Shown in pieces: positions 46,274 to 55,897 of a stretch of DNA of 64,000 nucleotides. How positions within the stretch are numbered: the first letter of the stretch is position 1; every line of letters begins with the position of its first letter. Under the pieces are notes generated by a model that saw only the letters and a list, made by a program, of their open reading frames with translations, did no database searches and was not told where the DNA came from. The stretch comes from Campylobacter concisus (lineage in GTDB: Bacteria > Campylobacterota > Campylobacteria > Campylobacterales > Campylobacteraceae), in the NCBI RefSeq assembly GCF_003049735.1, contig NZ_PIRM01000001.1, positions 682,001-746,000 on the forward strand, given 5' to 3'. The position numbers were made by a program, and so were the translations under genes.

Positions 46274-46916
46274 AGCCAAGCCCTCTTTTAGTCTGGATCA
46301 CTTCGCACTCGCCAAGCTTTTTTCTTATATTTTTTATAAGCACGTCAATGACGTTTGAGCCGCCTGTGTAGTCAAAGTCCCAGACGTGCTCTTTGATCTG
46401 GTCACGAGTTAAAATTCTGCCCTTGTTTAGCATCAAAAGCTCTAAAATTTCATACTCTTTGCCAGTGAGCTCTACCCGCTCGCCGCTAAATTCGACTGAC
46501 TTTTTAGAAAGGTCGATCTTTAGCTCACCTGCGCAAATTTCACTAGCCACGTTGCCGCTGTTTCGGCGAATGAGCGTGCGCACTCTAGCTAGCAGCTCCT
46601 TAAAGTCAAATGGCTTAACCAAGTAGTCATCAGCACCCGCGTCAAGCCCCTTTACAACGTCGTCCACATCGTCCTTTGCCGTTAGTATCAGCGCAGGGGT
46701 CGCTAGCTTTGCGGTGCGTGATCTTTGCAAAAATGTAAGTCCGTCCATCACTGGCATCATAAGATCAAGCACGATGAGATCGTAGTGCGCGACGGCGGTA
46801 AAGTCCATCGCCTCCTCGCCGTTAAACGCGCTATCTACGCTATATCCGTTTTTCTTTAGGTGCCTTGTGATGACGCTATTTAGGTCTATTTCGTCCTCGA
46901 CGACTAAAATTTTCAT
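46257..46916 (-). CDS. OmpR-family response regulator
   Basis: A 219-residue two-domain regulator. The receiver (about 1-115) has phospho-Asp in LIVLDLMMPVMDG (about 51) and the conserved lysine in YLVKPFDFKEL. The C-terminal winged helix has ELTGKEYEILELLMLNKGRI and VDVLIKNIRKKLG-like IDVLIKNIRKKLG. It is encoded just upstream of its partner kinase. Confidence 0.95.
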   Translation of the reverse strand: MKILVVEDEIDLNSVITRHLKKNGYSVDSAFNGEEAMDFTAVAHYDLIVLDLMMPVMDGLTFLQRSRTAKLATPALILTAKDDVDDVVKGLDAGADDYLVKPFDFKELLARVRTLIRRNSGNVASEICAGELKIDLSKKSVEFSGERVELTGKEYEILELLMLNKGRILTRDQIKEHVWDFDYTGGSNVIDVLIKNIRKKLGECEVIQTKRGLGYVVKD

Positions 46917-46947
46917 CTTGCCTCTCTTGGTTTTGCTAGCTATTTTA

Positions 46948-47592
46948 TCAAATTTGGCTTTTTATTTTTAGATTTAAAATTTCGCCATTTGCTGCGCCTA
47001 TCTTGAAATCATATAAAAAGCCATTAAATTTAGCCCTTGCCTCATAAAAATACTCCGTGCAAAATGTGCCAAAACTTTGTTTTTTCGCTAGATAGATCGG
47101 TGCAAATTCCACCTCTTCTGGCTTTGTTTTTAGGCGCTCTATGACTATCTCTTTAACTTTTTCTGGCAAGATGCAAGCCATTCTTTCAAATTTAGCCTGC
47201 TCTTCATTTATCTTTGATAGCTTCGCCCTTTGCGCCTCATCTTTTAGGCAGTTTGAAGCGTTTGATAGCCACACTCCAGCCTTGCCAGTGCAAATTAGCG
47301 CACCCGCTACACCTTGAAGCGAAAGCTCAAGCGCATTTTTAAAGAAATTTTGAGCTTTGTATTTTGAGGTAGCTTGACTTAAAATTTCTACGCTACTGCT
47401 TTCTTCACTAGGATTTTTATCTAAATTTTCAGGCATTTGCTCGCTTTTTCTTAAATTTTCGTAACTATTTTTATTAGTAACATTTTCACTTATATTTTCT
47501 ATCTCGTTTTCGCTTAAATTTTTATTCAAATTTCTCTCTAAGACCTGCTTGCTAACTTTCTCGTTTAAATTTTGATCTAAATTTTCACTCAT
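46948..47592 (-). CDS. PepSY-like protein with Asn/Glu-rich repetitive N-terminus
   Basis: A 214-residue protein. The first ~70 residues are low complexity, rich in Asn, Glu, Leu and Ser with recurring ENL/NLN-type units. The DNA there repeats a TTAAATTTT core several times. The middle has one hydrophobic stretch (LELSLQGVAGALICTG). The C-terminal ~45 residues look like a PepSY module (EARAKFNGFLYDFKIGAANGE). No signal peptide is seen. It lies between the two-component system and a second PepSY gene on the same strand. Confidence 0.7.
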   Translation of the reverse strand: MSENLDQNLNEKVSKQVLERNLNKNLSENEIENISENVTNKNSYENLRKSEQMPENLDKNPSEESSSVEILSQATSKYKAQNFFKNALELSLQGVAGALICTGKAGVWLSNASNCLKDEAQRAKLSKINEEQAKFERMACILPEKVKEIVIERLKTKPEEVEFAPIYLAKKQSFGTFCTEYFYEARAKFNGFLYDFKIGAANGEILNLKIKSQI

Positions 47593-47614
47593 CTTTTTTA
47601 CCTTTATAAAATTT

Positions 47615-47633
47615 AACGCCCAAAAAGGGCGTT
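47615..47633 (-). terminator. Terminator after the PepSY-domain gene
   Basis: The stem AACGCCC/GGGCGTT with a five-A/T loop starts four bases beyond the PepSY stop and is followed by an A/T-rich tract. Confidence 0.8.
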
Positions 47634-47636
47634 AGA

Positions 47637-48122
47637 TCACTTTGTGTAATTATCGATTATTTCGCCAGTTTGAGCGTTTATGATCACTTTTTTCTCGCTC
47701 CTGTCGCGCTTAAGCTCTACTTTGTATATCCAAGCACCATTTTTATTATCAAGGTCTGCCTCATCAAGACTCCAGCCAGCCTCGAGCGCTTGAGCTTTGG
47801 CCACAGCCTCGTCGATGCTAAGAGCAAATTTCGAAAAATCTACCGCTTCGATCGGTAAGATATGTTTTTTATTTTTATTCTCTACTTTAACGATTTGGCC
47901 GCTATTAGAGTTGATCTTAATCTCTTGTTTAATGCTATCTTTAAAAGACTCTATCTCGTAAAATATCACATCATTTTTGACGTTCATCTCGATATCTTTG
48001 ACGCTTGAGCCTGGAAAGTTTTTCTCAGCTATGTTTAAAGCTTCTTTTGATGTGATGGCTGCTTGCAAACTTGTTGCTCCTAAAACTACCGCTAAAACTG
48101 CTGTACCTAATACATTTTTCAT
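47637..48122 (-). CDS. Secreted protein with two PepSY domains
   Basis: A 161-residue periplasmic protein with a signal peptide (residues 1-21, LGTAVLAVVLGATSLQA). Two PepSY units follow: ITSKEALNIAEKNFPGS to EIKINSNSGQIVKVE and SIDEAVAKAQALEAG to KVIINAQTGEIID. PepSY domains are thought to inhibit peptidases or bind ligands in the envelope. Proximity to the two-component genes resembles other TCS-PepSY loci where the secreted protein is a target or sensor partner. Confidence 0.88.
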   Translation of the reverse strand: MKNVLGTAVLAVVLGATSLQAAITSKEALNIAEKNFPGSSVKDIEMNVKNDVIFYEIESFKDSIKQEIKINSNSGQIVKVENKNKKHILPIEAVDFSKFALSIDEAVAKAQALEAGWSLDEADLDNKNGAWIYKVELKRDRSEKKVIINAQTGEIIDNYTK

Positions 48123-48357
48123 TTTTGATCCTTTTATTTTTAATTTCCAACTCTTGTTTGGATGAGCACATTATAAAAGCCTTAAATGAAGCTAGAATGA
48201 ATAAAGGAAATTTATTTTGATCACAAATAAAACGATACACTTTGAAATAATAAATAAAACTGAGGGGAAATAAAAGAGAAAATTACAAAAACAAGAAAAC
48301 TTAAAGTTCTTGAAACATCGTTAAAATCGAGATTTTAAAAGGATTTTTGAAGATAAA

Positions 48358-48432
<75 letters not shown>

Positions 48433-48451
48433 ACACTTGAAAAGAGCTCGT

Positions 48452-48480
48452 ATTATAGACGAAAAGATATGTTTTGTCAA
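48452..48480 (-). promoter_or_regulatory. Consensus sigma-70 promoter of tRNA-Asn
   Basis: On the minus strand, perfect TTGACA (48480-48475) and TATAAT (48457-48452) are separated by 17 bases, 19 bases upstream of the tRNA. A full -35 consensus is uncommon in Campylobacter and fits a strong stable-RNA promoter. Confidence 0.85.
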
Positions 48481-48544
48481 TAAATTTTAGCTTAATTTAG
48501 AAAAAATCGCACAGAGCTCAATAAATTTTTATAAAAGGCTAAAA

Positions 48545-49567
48545 CTAGCCTTTTATAAATCCACTTGCAATAACCTTATCGCCATCATACATAACACAAA
48601 GCTGGCCTTGTGCCACACCAAGTGCATTTTGATTTAGCGTTAGTTTTGCTGTTTTATTCTCTTTATCAACCTCAACAAAAGCATCAAGTTTAGGGCTTCT
48701 ATATCTTATCTTGGTTTCGCACTCAAATTTATCTTTATCTATAAACAAATTTACGTTTTCAAGCTCGACTACCTTTTGAGCCAAGTCATCTTTTGTTCCT
48801 ACAACGATCTCGTTTTTATCGGCATTTATCTTTATAACAAAATGTGGCTCATGGGCGCCAAAAACCTCAAAACCACGGCGTTTACCGATAGTATAGTGCA
48901 TATAGCCTTGGTGGCGGCCGATTATTTTGCCATCTTTATCAACTACATTTCCTGGTAAATTTGTATTGTAATGCTTATTTAAAACTTCGATATAGGTATC
49001 TTCCACAAAGCAAATTTCACTACTTTCTGCCTGCGTAGCAAATTCTTCAAGTACTTTTACACTTCTTGCAAGCTCTTTTATATCTTTTTTAAATTTATCC
49101 CCAAGCGGAAAAATAACATCTTTTAATATCTCTTTTGGCACTTGGGCTAAAAAGTAGCTTTGATCCTTGCTAGGATCTTTTGCGCATGTGATAAATCCAT
49201 CAATAACTTGCACATAATGCCCAGTAGCAAGCTTCTCACAGCCATTTGCCTTTGCAAAATCAAGCAACGCACCCAGTTTTATAAATTTATTGCACAAAGC
49301 ACAAGGATTTGGCGTCTTGCCCTCTTTATAGAGCTTCACAAAAGGATCATAGACAAACTCATTAAATTTATCCTGCAGATCCAAAATATGCACCTTTATG
49401 CCAAGATACTCGCCTACTTTTTTTACTTTTCTGATATTTTCTTCGTGATATCCTGGCTTTTGATGCAGCATCATATAGCAACCTTGCACTTCATGACCAG
49501 CTTCTTGCAGAAATTTAGCCGTCATAGTGCTATCTACGCCACCGCTCATTGCGACCATTACTTTCAT
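48545..49567 (-). CDS. mnmA: tRNA-specific 2-thiouridylase MnmA
   Basis: Thiolates U34 of Lys, Glu and Gln tRNAs. The 340 residues show the PP-loop [11 protein letters not shown] (about 4-14), the catalytic cysteine in [14 protein letters not shown] (about 93-106) and the second one in SEICFV. Length is slightly short for the family but complete, ending VIASGFIKG. Confidence 0.95.
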   Translation of the reverse strand: MKVMVAMSGGVDSTMTAKFLQEAGHEVQGCYMMLHQKPGYHEENIRKVKKVGEYLGIKVHILDLQDKFNEFVYDPFVKLYKEGKTPNPCALCNKFIKLGALLDFAKANGCEKLATGHYVQVIDGFITCAKDPSKDQSYFLAQVPKEILKDVIFPLGDKFKKDIKELARSVKVLEEFATQAESSEICFVEDTYIEVLNKHYNTNLPGNVVDKDGKIIGRHQGYMHYTIGKRRGFEVFGAHEPHFVIKINADKNEIVVGTKDDLAQKVVELENVNLFIDKDKFECETKIRYRSPKLDAFVEVDKENKTAKLTLNQNALGVAQGQLCVMYDGDKVIASGFIKG

Positions 49568-49615
49568 ATTTTTTACCTCTTTGAAATTTAAAAGGGGATA
49601 TTTTATATCTTATTT

Positions 49616-50209
49616 TTAAATAGCCAAAATTTCATCTACAATAAGCTTTAAATCATCGGTGATTTTGTATAAATTTATATCTTCTTTTTTTATTGTTTTT
49701 TGGCTAACTAGCGTATTTTTTATAAACTCATCAAGCCCTTGCCAAAATTCACTCCCAAAAAGAAAAATTTTTACTTTTTTACTACCAACTTGTGCAAGTA
49801 CTAAAATTTCAAAAAGTTCATCAAGAGTGCCAAAGCCACCCGGAAAGACGACAAATGCGACTGAACGATCGGTAAGTGCAAATTTTCTTGGGCTTAAATT
49901 TGAAAAGAGATATTTTGCTGTGACGTAAGGGTTTGTATTTTGTTCAAATGGAAGCCTCACATTTAAGGCTATACTTGGCGATTTTGCACTATCAAACGCG
50001 CCCTTGTTTGCGGCTCTCATTATGCCGTCCCCGCCTCCGGTTAAGATAGCATATCCTAGCTCGTTTAGCTTATAAGCTAGCTCATAAGCCTTTTTGCAGT
50101 AGAAATTTTCTTCATCAAATCTAGCCGAGCCAAAGAAGGTAACATTTTTATTTTTATATTTTAAGACGTTTGGAAAATTTAAAAGATCGCTAACTAATTC
50201 ATTATTCAT
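49616..50209 (-). CDS. LOG-family (TIGR00730) nucleotide phosphoribohydrolase-like protein
   Basis: A 197-residue Rossmann-like protein with the family motifs TGGGDGIMRAANKGAFD (about 58-74) and FPGGFGTLDELFE (PGGxGTxxE, about 122-134). Relatives hydrolyse nucleoside monophosphates to base and ribose-5-phosphate. The in vivo substrate is unknown. Its ATG overlaps the fliY stop by one base, so it is co-transcribed with flagellar genes. Confidence 0.88.
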   Translation of the reverse strand: MNNELVSDLLNFPNVLKYKNKNVTFFGSARFDEENFYCKKAYELAYKLNELGYAILTGGGDGIMRAANKGAFDSAKSPSIALNVRLPFEQNTNPYVTAKYLFSNLSPRKFALTDRSVAFVVFPGGFGTLDELFEILVLAQVGSKKVKIFLFGSEFWQGLDEFIKNTLVSQKTIKKEDINLYKITDDLKLIVDEILAI

Positions 50210-51054
50210 TATTTTAACTGTTGAAGCCTCTCGCGTTTTGAGCCTATCTGAGTGATCTGAATGCCAAAGTTTCCATCGATTATGACAACTTCGCCAAGGG
50301 CTATTACCTTATCGCCGATCAAAATTTCAAGCGGATCGTTTGCTAATTGATTTAACTCGATAACTGAGCCAATATCCATGGTAAGCACATCTTTTAAAAG
50401 CATTCTTTTTGAGCCGATACGAACACGAATAGGCAGCCTAACGTCCATTATAAGCCCGATATTTCTCATCTCTTCAGCGCTAAAATCGCCCTTAGCTACG
50501 TGAGGAGTGCTCGCTGGTGCAGCTGGTGCTTCGGTCTTTGTTGGCTCAAAAAATTTCATCAACGAATGATCGCAAGCAAAACCAATATGCTCGCTTAGAT
50601 CTTCGATTTTGACATTAAATAAAAATAACTTTTCATAAACACTAAAATCAAGCGAAGAATTTTCATCTAAAAAATTTACATTTATTACTTCAAAATTTAT
50701 CTTTGGCATGCCCTTTTGAGCACCCAAGGATGTACTAAAAGCACTAAAAAGGTTTGAAAATATCTCTTTTGCAGCGTCAAGCTCATCACTGCCTAAATTT
50801 TCATTCTTTGAAATTTCCTCTTCGCCCATCATCCATTCGCTAATGGCACTTATTAAAACTGGAGTACATACTATCTCTGTTTTAGCATTGATGTCGCCAC
50901 TTAAAGAGATATTAGCCATCACTACCGGCGGTTTTATGCCATTTTGCGTTGGTGCATCAAATTCATTTCTTTCACCAACCTCTGGAGCTCTGCCCGTAAG
51001 TCCTTCGATAGTAGCTTTTAATTCATTAGAAAATATATTAAAAAAATCATTCAT
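50209..51054 (-). CDS. fliY: Flagellar motor switch protein FliY
   Basis: A C-ring switch component of 281 residues. The N-terminal region is divergent (CheC/FliM-like), and the last ~80 residues are a FliN domain (LIMDVRLPIRVRIGSKRMLLKDVL to EVVIIDGNFGIQIT). The start is placed at the ATG in MNDFFNIFSN, overlapping the fliM stop; the frame is open 16 codons further but within fliM. Confidence 0.92.
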   Translation of the reverse strand: MNDFFNIFSNELKATIEGLTGRAPEVGERNEFDAPTQNGIKPPVVMANISLSGDINAKTEIVCTPVLISAISEWMMGEEEISKNENLGSDELDAAKEIFSNLFSAFSTSLGAQKGMPKINFEVINVNFLDENSSLDFSVYEKLFLFNVKIEDLSEHIGFACDHSLMKFFEPTKTEAPAAPASTPHVAKGDFSAEEMRNIGLIMDVRLPIRVRIGSKRMLLKDVLTMDIGSVIELNQLANDPLEILIGDKVIALGEVVIIDGNFGIQITQIGSKRERLQQLK

Positions 51055-52150
51055 CATCTTCGTCGTCCTCTTCTTCTTCCATTTTGCGCTCATTAGCTTC
51101 ATACGCCATTAGCTTTGCTTTTCGCTCTTCTTCGTATTTTTCTAAGATATTTTTGATCTCATCTTTATCAGAGCGTATTAGCTGCTCAATCCTTATAGAT
51201 TTTCTAAATCTATGAAGCCCAACTTCAGCTAAGAAAACTTCTTTTTTATCGATACAAACGATCGCCTTATCATCAGCTCCTCTATCAAGCCTTAAAATAT
51301 CGCCTTCTTTTAAATTTAAAAACTCATTTACGCTAATGATCGACTTGCCAAGTATGGCCTCATATAAAATTTCTGCTCGTCCGATAAGTGTTTTTAGCTC
51401 TTTATTTCTACTTTTTTTTGCACTTGTTTCGCCAAGCATAATATCTCTGTTTGCAAGGCGTGAGAGTATCGGTTCAAGATAGATGACTGGATAGCATAAA
51501 TTTATCATACCGCTTGATCCGCCAACTATGATCTCCATAACGACCATGATGACAATCTCATTTTGAGAGACGATCTGTACGACATTTGGACTGCTCTCCT
51601 TAGCTTCCACATTTGGGTACATATCAGTTATCATCGACCAACTCTCTTTTAGACGCTGCATGATCATTCTAAGCACCGCATCAAGCAAATTTACTTCGAT
51701 GTCGGTTAGCTCTCTATTTGCTTCAAAATTTTCACCAGTTCCACCAAGCAAACGATCTATCATCGGAAAGGCAATACTTGGATTTATCTCCAAAACACAG
51801 TTTCCATCAAGCGGTTTTATAGAAAAGACGTTAAAGCTCGTTGGACTTGGCAAGCTCATCAAAAATTCGCCATAAGTCATCTGATCAACACTGTGAAGTC
51901 TGATCTCGACGATACTTCTCATAACACTAGAAATTTGACTAGCTAAATTTCTAGCAAGCTTATCATGGATGCCTTTTATCGCACGGAGCTGCTCTTTACT
52001 AACGCGGTTTGGACGCTTAAAATCATAAATAATAATCTGTTTTTGTTCGCCTTGCGATCTCTCTTCGACCTCGATATTACTCGTATCGCCGTCTTCATCA
52101 ACAACTTCAAGTAGCGCGTCTATCTCTTCTTGACTTAAAATATCAGCCAT
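51047..52150 (-). CDS. fliM: Flagellar motor switch protein FliM
   Basis: A C-ring protein of 367 residues that binds CheY-P. It has the N-terminal CheY-binding peptide ADILSQEEIDALLEVV, the middle CheC-like domain with GGTGE, and the C-terminal FliN-like domain (LNLKEGDILRLDRGADDK). The acidic tail (about 20 Glu/Asp/Lys residues) is unusually charged. Its ATG overlaps the fliA stop. Confidence 0.95.
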   Translation of the reverse strand: MADILSQEEIDALLEVVDEDGDTSNIEVEERSQGEQKQIIIYDFKRPNRVSKEQLRAIKGIHDKLARNLASQISSVMRSIVEIRLHSVDQMTYGEFLMSLPSPTSFNVFSIKPLDGNCVLEINPSIAFPMIDRLLGGTGENFEANRELTDIEVNLLDAVLRMIMQRLKESWSMITDMYPNVEAKESSPNVVQIVSQNEIVIMVVMEIIVGGSSGMINLCYPVIYLEPILSRLANRDIMLGETSAKKSRNKELKTLIGRAEILYEAILGKSIISVNEFLNLKEGDILRLDRGADDKAIVCIDKKEVFLAEVGLHRFRKSIRIEQLIRSDKDEIKNILEKYEEERKAKLMAYEANERKMEEEEDDEDDE

Positions 52151-52854
52151 TAAACCCCCAAGCTACGCCTAATACGATCAAGCAAACGTTTATGAATTTG
52201 TGAAATTCTACTCTCGCTAATATTCATGATCTGGCTTATCTCTTTTAAATTTAGCTCTTCATAATAATAAAGCTGAACCAACATCTGATCTCTTTCGTCA
52301 AAATCTTTTAAAGCTTCTTCTATTTTTAAAATGAGATCCTCTCTCTCAATGCTTTTCTCGACATCATTTTGACCAATTAGCTCCATTTGCTCGTCTATTG
52401 GCAAAATAGTAATGATACCGCTAACGCCTCTTGCCTCTCTTATCTTCTCAATATCTTCATTAAGCTTTTCGGCCAAATACTCATCGCTTGGCTCTTCTTC
52501 AAATTCATTAAAGTAGTTATCTATCTCGCTATTTATGCTCTTTACTAGCTTTCTATCGCTTCTGCTAACAACATCAAGCGTCCTTAGATAATCAAGCATA
52601 GAGCCATAAATTCTCTTTTTGCCATAACCCCAAAAAGAGTCATTTTGCTCCTTGTCATACTTCCTGCTAAGCTTTATCATCTCTTCGACGCCAATGCTTA
52701 TTAGGTCATTTGTATCTATACTTGATGGTAGCCTCTCTTTAAGTCTAAACGCCATTGCACGCAGTGCTGGCATATATTTTAATACGATCTCGTCTTGTTC
52801 TTTTTTTATCGTGTTTTTATAAGCATTAAGCTGCTTTTGCTTTAACTCGTGCAT
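52150..52854 (-). CDS. fliA: Flagellar sigma factor FliA (sigma-28)
   Basis: Directs transcription of late flagellar genes such as flaA. The 234 residues contain region 2 (ALRAMAFRLKERLPSSIDTNDLISIG), region 3 and region 4 with an HTH (LNLKEISQIMNISESRISQIHKR). The ATG giving MHELKQKQ is preferred over an upstream in-frame start inside the preceding gene because it matches the C. jejuni N-terminus as I remember it. Confidence 0.94.
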   Translation of the reverse strand: MHELKQKQLNAYKNTIKKEQDEIVLKYMPALRAMAFRLKERLPSSIDTNDLISIGVEEMIKLSRKYDKEQNDSFWGYGKKRIYGSMLDYLRTLDVVSRSDRKLVKSINSEIDNYFNEFEEEPSDEYLAEKLNEDIEKIREARGVSGIITILPIDEQMELIGQNDVEKSIEREDLILKIEEALKDFDERDQMLVQLYYYEELNLKEISQIMNISESRISQIHKRLLDRIRRSLGV

Positions 52855-53170
52855 TTCGTTTACCAGAATCAAAATTTTCAGCAGTCATTTTTACCATTAT
52901 ATTTTCCATACGCTTTTCTCTAGTATTTAGCTCAGAGATGAGATAGTCTGCGATCTCTTCGTGTTTTTGTTTGTCAAAAATTTTAGTTAAAGCCCTTTTC
53001 ACATCGATGTAGTTCATTATAACAATGTGAATTATAAGATAAAAAAACAAAGTAATAACTAGTGTATAAACAAGCATTTCGATAGGCTCACTCACCTTTA
53101 GCAAGGTAAAAACTATACCTACAAAAAAACCACAAACCGTAAAAAATGCTATAAAATTTTCTGCACGCAA
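52826..53170 (-). CDS. Small membrane protein between flhG and fliA
   Basis: A 114-residue protein with two membrane helices (about 5-24 and 33-55), then a charged helical cytosolic tail ending in Lys/Ala-rich residues. No family is recognised. The same position in C. jejuni holds a membrane protein (Cj0062c), so it is conserved in the flhF-flhG-X-fliA-fliM-fliY operon. A link to flagellar number or placement is inferred only from position. Confidence 0.8.
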   Translation of the reverse strand: MRAENFIAFFTVCGFFVGIVFTLLKVSEPIEMLVYTLVITLFFYLIIHIVIMNYIDVKRALTKIFDKQKHEEIADYLISELNTREKRMENIMVKMTAENFDSGKRNARVKAKAA

Positions 53171-53183
53171 AGCTCAATCTCCA

Positions 53184-54050
53184 TCAAAATTGTTCTATCA
53201 AACGCTTAAAGAAGCCCCCAAAGCTCCTGCTTTGCTCATCGTTAAGCACTTTTCGTTCCAACCTATAAAGTAAATTCGAAGCTATCTGTTTTATCTGGGC
53301 ACTAGGCTCAGCATAAGCAGCGTCGTCTGTAAAAAGCGTTCGTTGTTTTATACTTCTTGAAACATTCTTATCAGAAGCCACAAATCCTATAAGCTCTAAA
53401 TTTAAGCTAGGCCCGATATTTGCATTAGCAACACGTTTGATATTTTCATAAATTCTAGTCGCTTCTGCTTCATTTTTTACCATATTTAAAAGCAAAAGCT
53501 CACTATTTTTAAACCTTGAGACGATCTTTATGACAGCGTATGCATCAGTTATCGCTGCAGGATCAGGTACAGTTACCACCACGACCTCATCAGCTGCCTC
53601 TAAAAATAGCTGCGTGCTACCGCCTATGCCAGCTCCAGTATCAATGATCAAGAAATCAAGCTCATCAAGCTCGCTCGCCTCGTCTAAAAACCTCTCAAAT
53701 AAAAATTGATTGTTAAATTTTAAAATTTCATCACCACTTTCACCAGGAATGAGGATCAAATTTTTATTTATAGGTATCAAGATATCTTTTAGGCTGCACT
53801 CGCCTTTTAGCACGTGAAGTAAATTTTTACCCATTTTTACATTTAAGATGACATCAAGGTTTGCAAGGCCAATATCAGCGTCAAATAGCCCTACTTTGTA
53901 GCCATTTTTTGATAAAACATTTGCCAAATTTGCACTTATCGTGCTCTTACCAACACCACCTTTGCCGCTAGTTATCGCAATAAAATGTGTATTTTTGCTC
54001 TTGCTTTGAGACTGGACTAAATTTTGTAATTTTTGCGCTTGATTATTCAT
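53184..54050 (-). CDS. flhG: Flagellar number regulator FlhG (MinD-like ATPase)
   Basis: A 288-residue ParA/MinD ATPase that restricts flagellar number and, in Campylobacter, also influences division placement. It has a deviant Walker A TSGKGGVGKST (about 27-37), DADIGLANLDV and IDTGAGIGG. ATG at 54050 is chosen because it overlaps the flhF end and gives the N-terminal MNNQAQKLQ typical of the family. Confidence 0.94.
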   Translation of the reverse strand: MNNQAQKLQNLVQSQSKSKNTHFIAITSGKGGVGKSTISANLANVLSKNGYKVGLFDADIGLANLDVILNVKMGKNLLHVLKGECSLKDILIPINKNLILIPGESGDEILKFNNQFLFERFLDEASELDELDFLIIDTGAGIGGSTQLFLEAADEVVVVTVPDPAAITDAYAVIKIVSRFKNSELLLLNMVKNEAEATRIYENIKRVANANIGPSLNLELIGFVASDKNVSRSIKQRTLFTDDAAYAEPSAQIKQIASNLLYRLERKVLNDEQSRSFGGFFKRLIEQF

Positions 54051-55410
54051 CGCTAGCCTTTTGCTTTGTAAAGCCGTCAAACACGCACTCTACTAAAAAT
54101 TCGCTCTTTGCCTCCACAAGATCATCAGGTACCTCTTGACCCACGCTAAAGTAGCTAACTGGCGTGTTTGTCTCATATATCAGCGAAAAGACATTACCAA
54201 AAATTTTTGTCTCATCAAATTTGGTGATTATCAGCGTGTCAATATCCAAAAATGAAAACCCATTATAAATTTCTATTAGATCTTCAACCTTTGAGCCAGC
54301 CGAAAGGACCAAATTTACATCAATCTTTGCACCGCTATGCTTTAAAAATTTATCAAGCCTTTCAAGCTTTTCTTTGTCATACTGTGAATTTCCAGTCGTA
54401 TCAATAAGTATCACATCACAATAATTAAGCTGCTTTATAGCATTTTGAAAGTCATCTATCTCGATAACATCGAGAATGGGCAGCTTCATCATTTTAGCGT
54501 ATTGAAATAGCTGCTCAACCGCTCCGATACGGTACGTATCAAGCGTGATGATGCCTGTTTTATACCGCTTTTCATTGCCGTAAGCAAAACGAGCCGCTAG
54601 CTTTGCAAGAGTCGTAGTCTTACCAACTCCAGTTGGGCCAACTAGCATCATGATACGTTGTTTTTTATCGCTTGGCTCTTTTCTGCAAGGTAGCATATTT
54701 CGCAAAAGCGAGTAGAAATATCTCTTTACAGCAGTTGGATTGCTCTTCATCGAAACTGGTAAATTTTCAAGCGTAGTTTGCATGATAGCCTCTAAATGCT
54801 CATCTTTCATGCCGCTTTGTTTTGCGAGCTTATAGATGCTAGCAAACTCCGGCGGGATCGAAAGATTATTGCGATTTGGTGCTTTCTCGTCCCAGATCAT
54901 GTCAGTTATCAGTCCTATTTTTTCGCTTAGCACGCTTACTTGCTTTGCCACATCGTCTATTTTTTTATTCATGCCGTTTGGTATGCTTGACTCTTTATCT
55001 TTGACATCATCGATGTTTACATTTGCGATTGTACTTATCTCTTTTGCAGCAGCTGAGATATTTAAAAGCACGCTATCATTTGGGTCGTAAGGCTCAGGCG
55101 ACGTCGTTTTTACCTCAAATTTAGCAGGCTCCTCTTTTATCTCAAATTTTGGCTTAGCAAGTTCATAGTTTTTATTAAATTTAGAGTAGGCATTTTCGTA
55201 GTTTATAGCTTTTGTATTTGATTTTGGGGGCTGCTTTGCGTCGTCTTCTTCGACACTTACTAAAATTTCATAAAGCGGTTTTTTATTTATCGTTTTGGCT
55301 TGAATCTGCTTTGTAGTAACTAGTATGGCCTTTTCACCGCACGTCTCTTGAGCCTTTTTCAAAGCCTCAATGGTGCTCTCGCCTGTAAAAGTATGAAATT
55401 TTGTAGCCAT
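54043..55410 (-). CDS. flhF: Flagellar biosynthesis SRP-like GTPase FlhF
   Basis: A 455-residue SRP-family GTPase that fixes the polar site of flagellar assembly. It has an N-terminal basic B domain, a variable linker, then N and G domains with MLVGPTGVGKTTTLAKLA (about 251-268), LDTYRIGAVEQL, LIDTTGNSQ (the usual DTAGR is DTTGN) and TKFDE. The first gene of the flagellar regulatory operon. Confidence 0.95.
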   Translation of the reverse strand: MATKFHTFTGESTIEALKKAQETCGEKAILVTTKQIQAKTINKKPLYEILVSVEEDDAKQPPKSNTKAINYENAYSKFNKNYELAKPKFEIKEEPAKFEVKTTSPEPYDPNDSVLLNISAAAKEISTIANVNIDDVKDKESSIPNGMNKKIDDVAKQVSVLSEKIGLITDMIWDEKAPNRNNLSIPPEFASIYKLAKQSGMKDEHLEAIMQTTLENLPVSMKSNPTAVKRYFYSLLRNMLPCRKEPSDKKQRIMMLVGPTGVGKTTTLAKLAARFAYGNEKRYKTGIITLDTYRIGAVEQLFQYAKMMKLPILDVIEIDDFQNAIKQLNYCDVILIDTTGNSQYDKEKLERLDKFLKHSGAKIDVNLVLSAGSKVEDLIEIYNGFSFLDIDTLIITKFDETKIFGNVFSLIYETNTPVSYFSVGQEVPDDLVEAKSEFLVECVFDGFTKQKASDE

Positions 55411-55420
55411 TTATATCCTT

Positions 55421-55897
55421 TTAACCTCTCATAAGCCCTAGTGGCACGATCACGCTAAGCCTCTTACTAGCCCCCGGGTGAGGGACCATAAGGCGCGGTG
55501 TCTTATAGACTTTTTTACTAAAATACAAAATATCTAAATCAAGCGTACGTGGTGCATTTTTAAATGTCCTGACACGCTTAAATTTACTCTCATAGTGCCC
55601 CAAAATTTTTAGAGTTTCTCTAGGGCTCATAGATGTTTGTAAATTTATAACAGCGTTACTAAAATCATCCTGCGCTTCGTAGCCAAATGCCGCATTTATA
55701 AGGATTGGCGAGACTTCAACTACATGAAAACGCCTATCTTCACTAACCGCTCTTATAAATTTATCAAACCTCTTTGCGCTATCGCCGATGTTGCCACCCA
55801 TGCCAACTAGCGCCTCATACTTAAACTCATCTCTTTTTTGAAAAAAACTAGGGCAAAAACGGCTTTTTACGATCTTTCTTGCTCCAGCTAGCTTCAT
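55421..55897 (-). CDS. folK: 2-amino-4-hydroxy-6-hydroxymethyldihydropteridine pyrophosphokinase FolK
   Basis: A folate-pathway enzyme of 158 residues. The motif GMGGNIGDSAKR opens the HPPK domain, and NAPRTLDLDILYF with PHPGASKRLSVIVPL gives the ATP and metal sites. The N-terminal ~30 residues precede the canonical domain. The start is the ATG overlapping the upstream peptidase stop (ATGA). Confidence 0.92.
   Translation of the reverse strand: MKLAGARKIVKSRFCPSFFQKRDEFKYEALVGMGGNIGDSAKRFDKFIRAVSEDRRFHVVEVSPILINAAFGYEAQDDFSNAVINLQTSMSPRETLKILGHYESKFKRVRTFKNAPRTLDLDILYFSKKVYKTPRLMVPHPGASKRLSVIVPLGLMRG

Noticed and set aside
47395..47592. CRISPR-like repeat array suggested by recurring TTAAATTTT
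   Set aside because: Units are short, irregularly spaced and lie within one open reading frame; they encode ENL-type peptide repeats.
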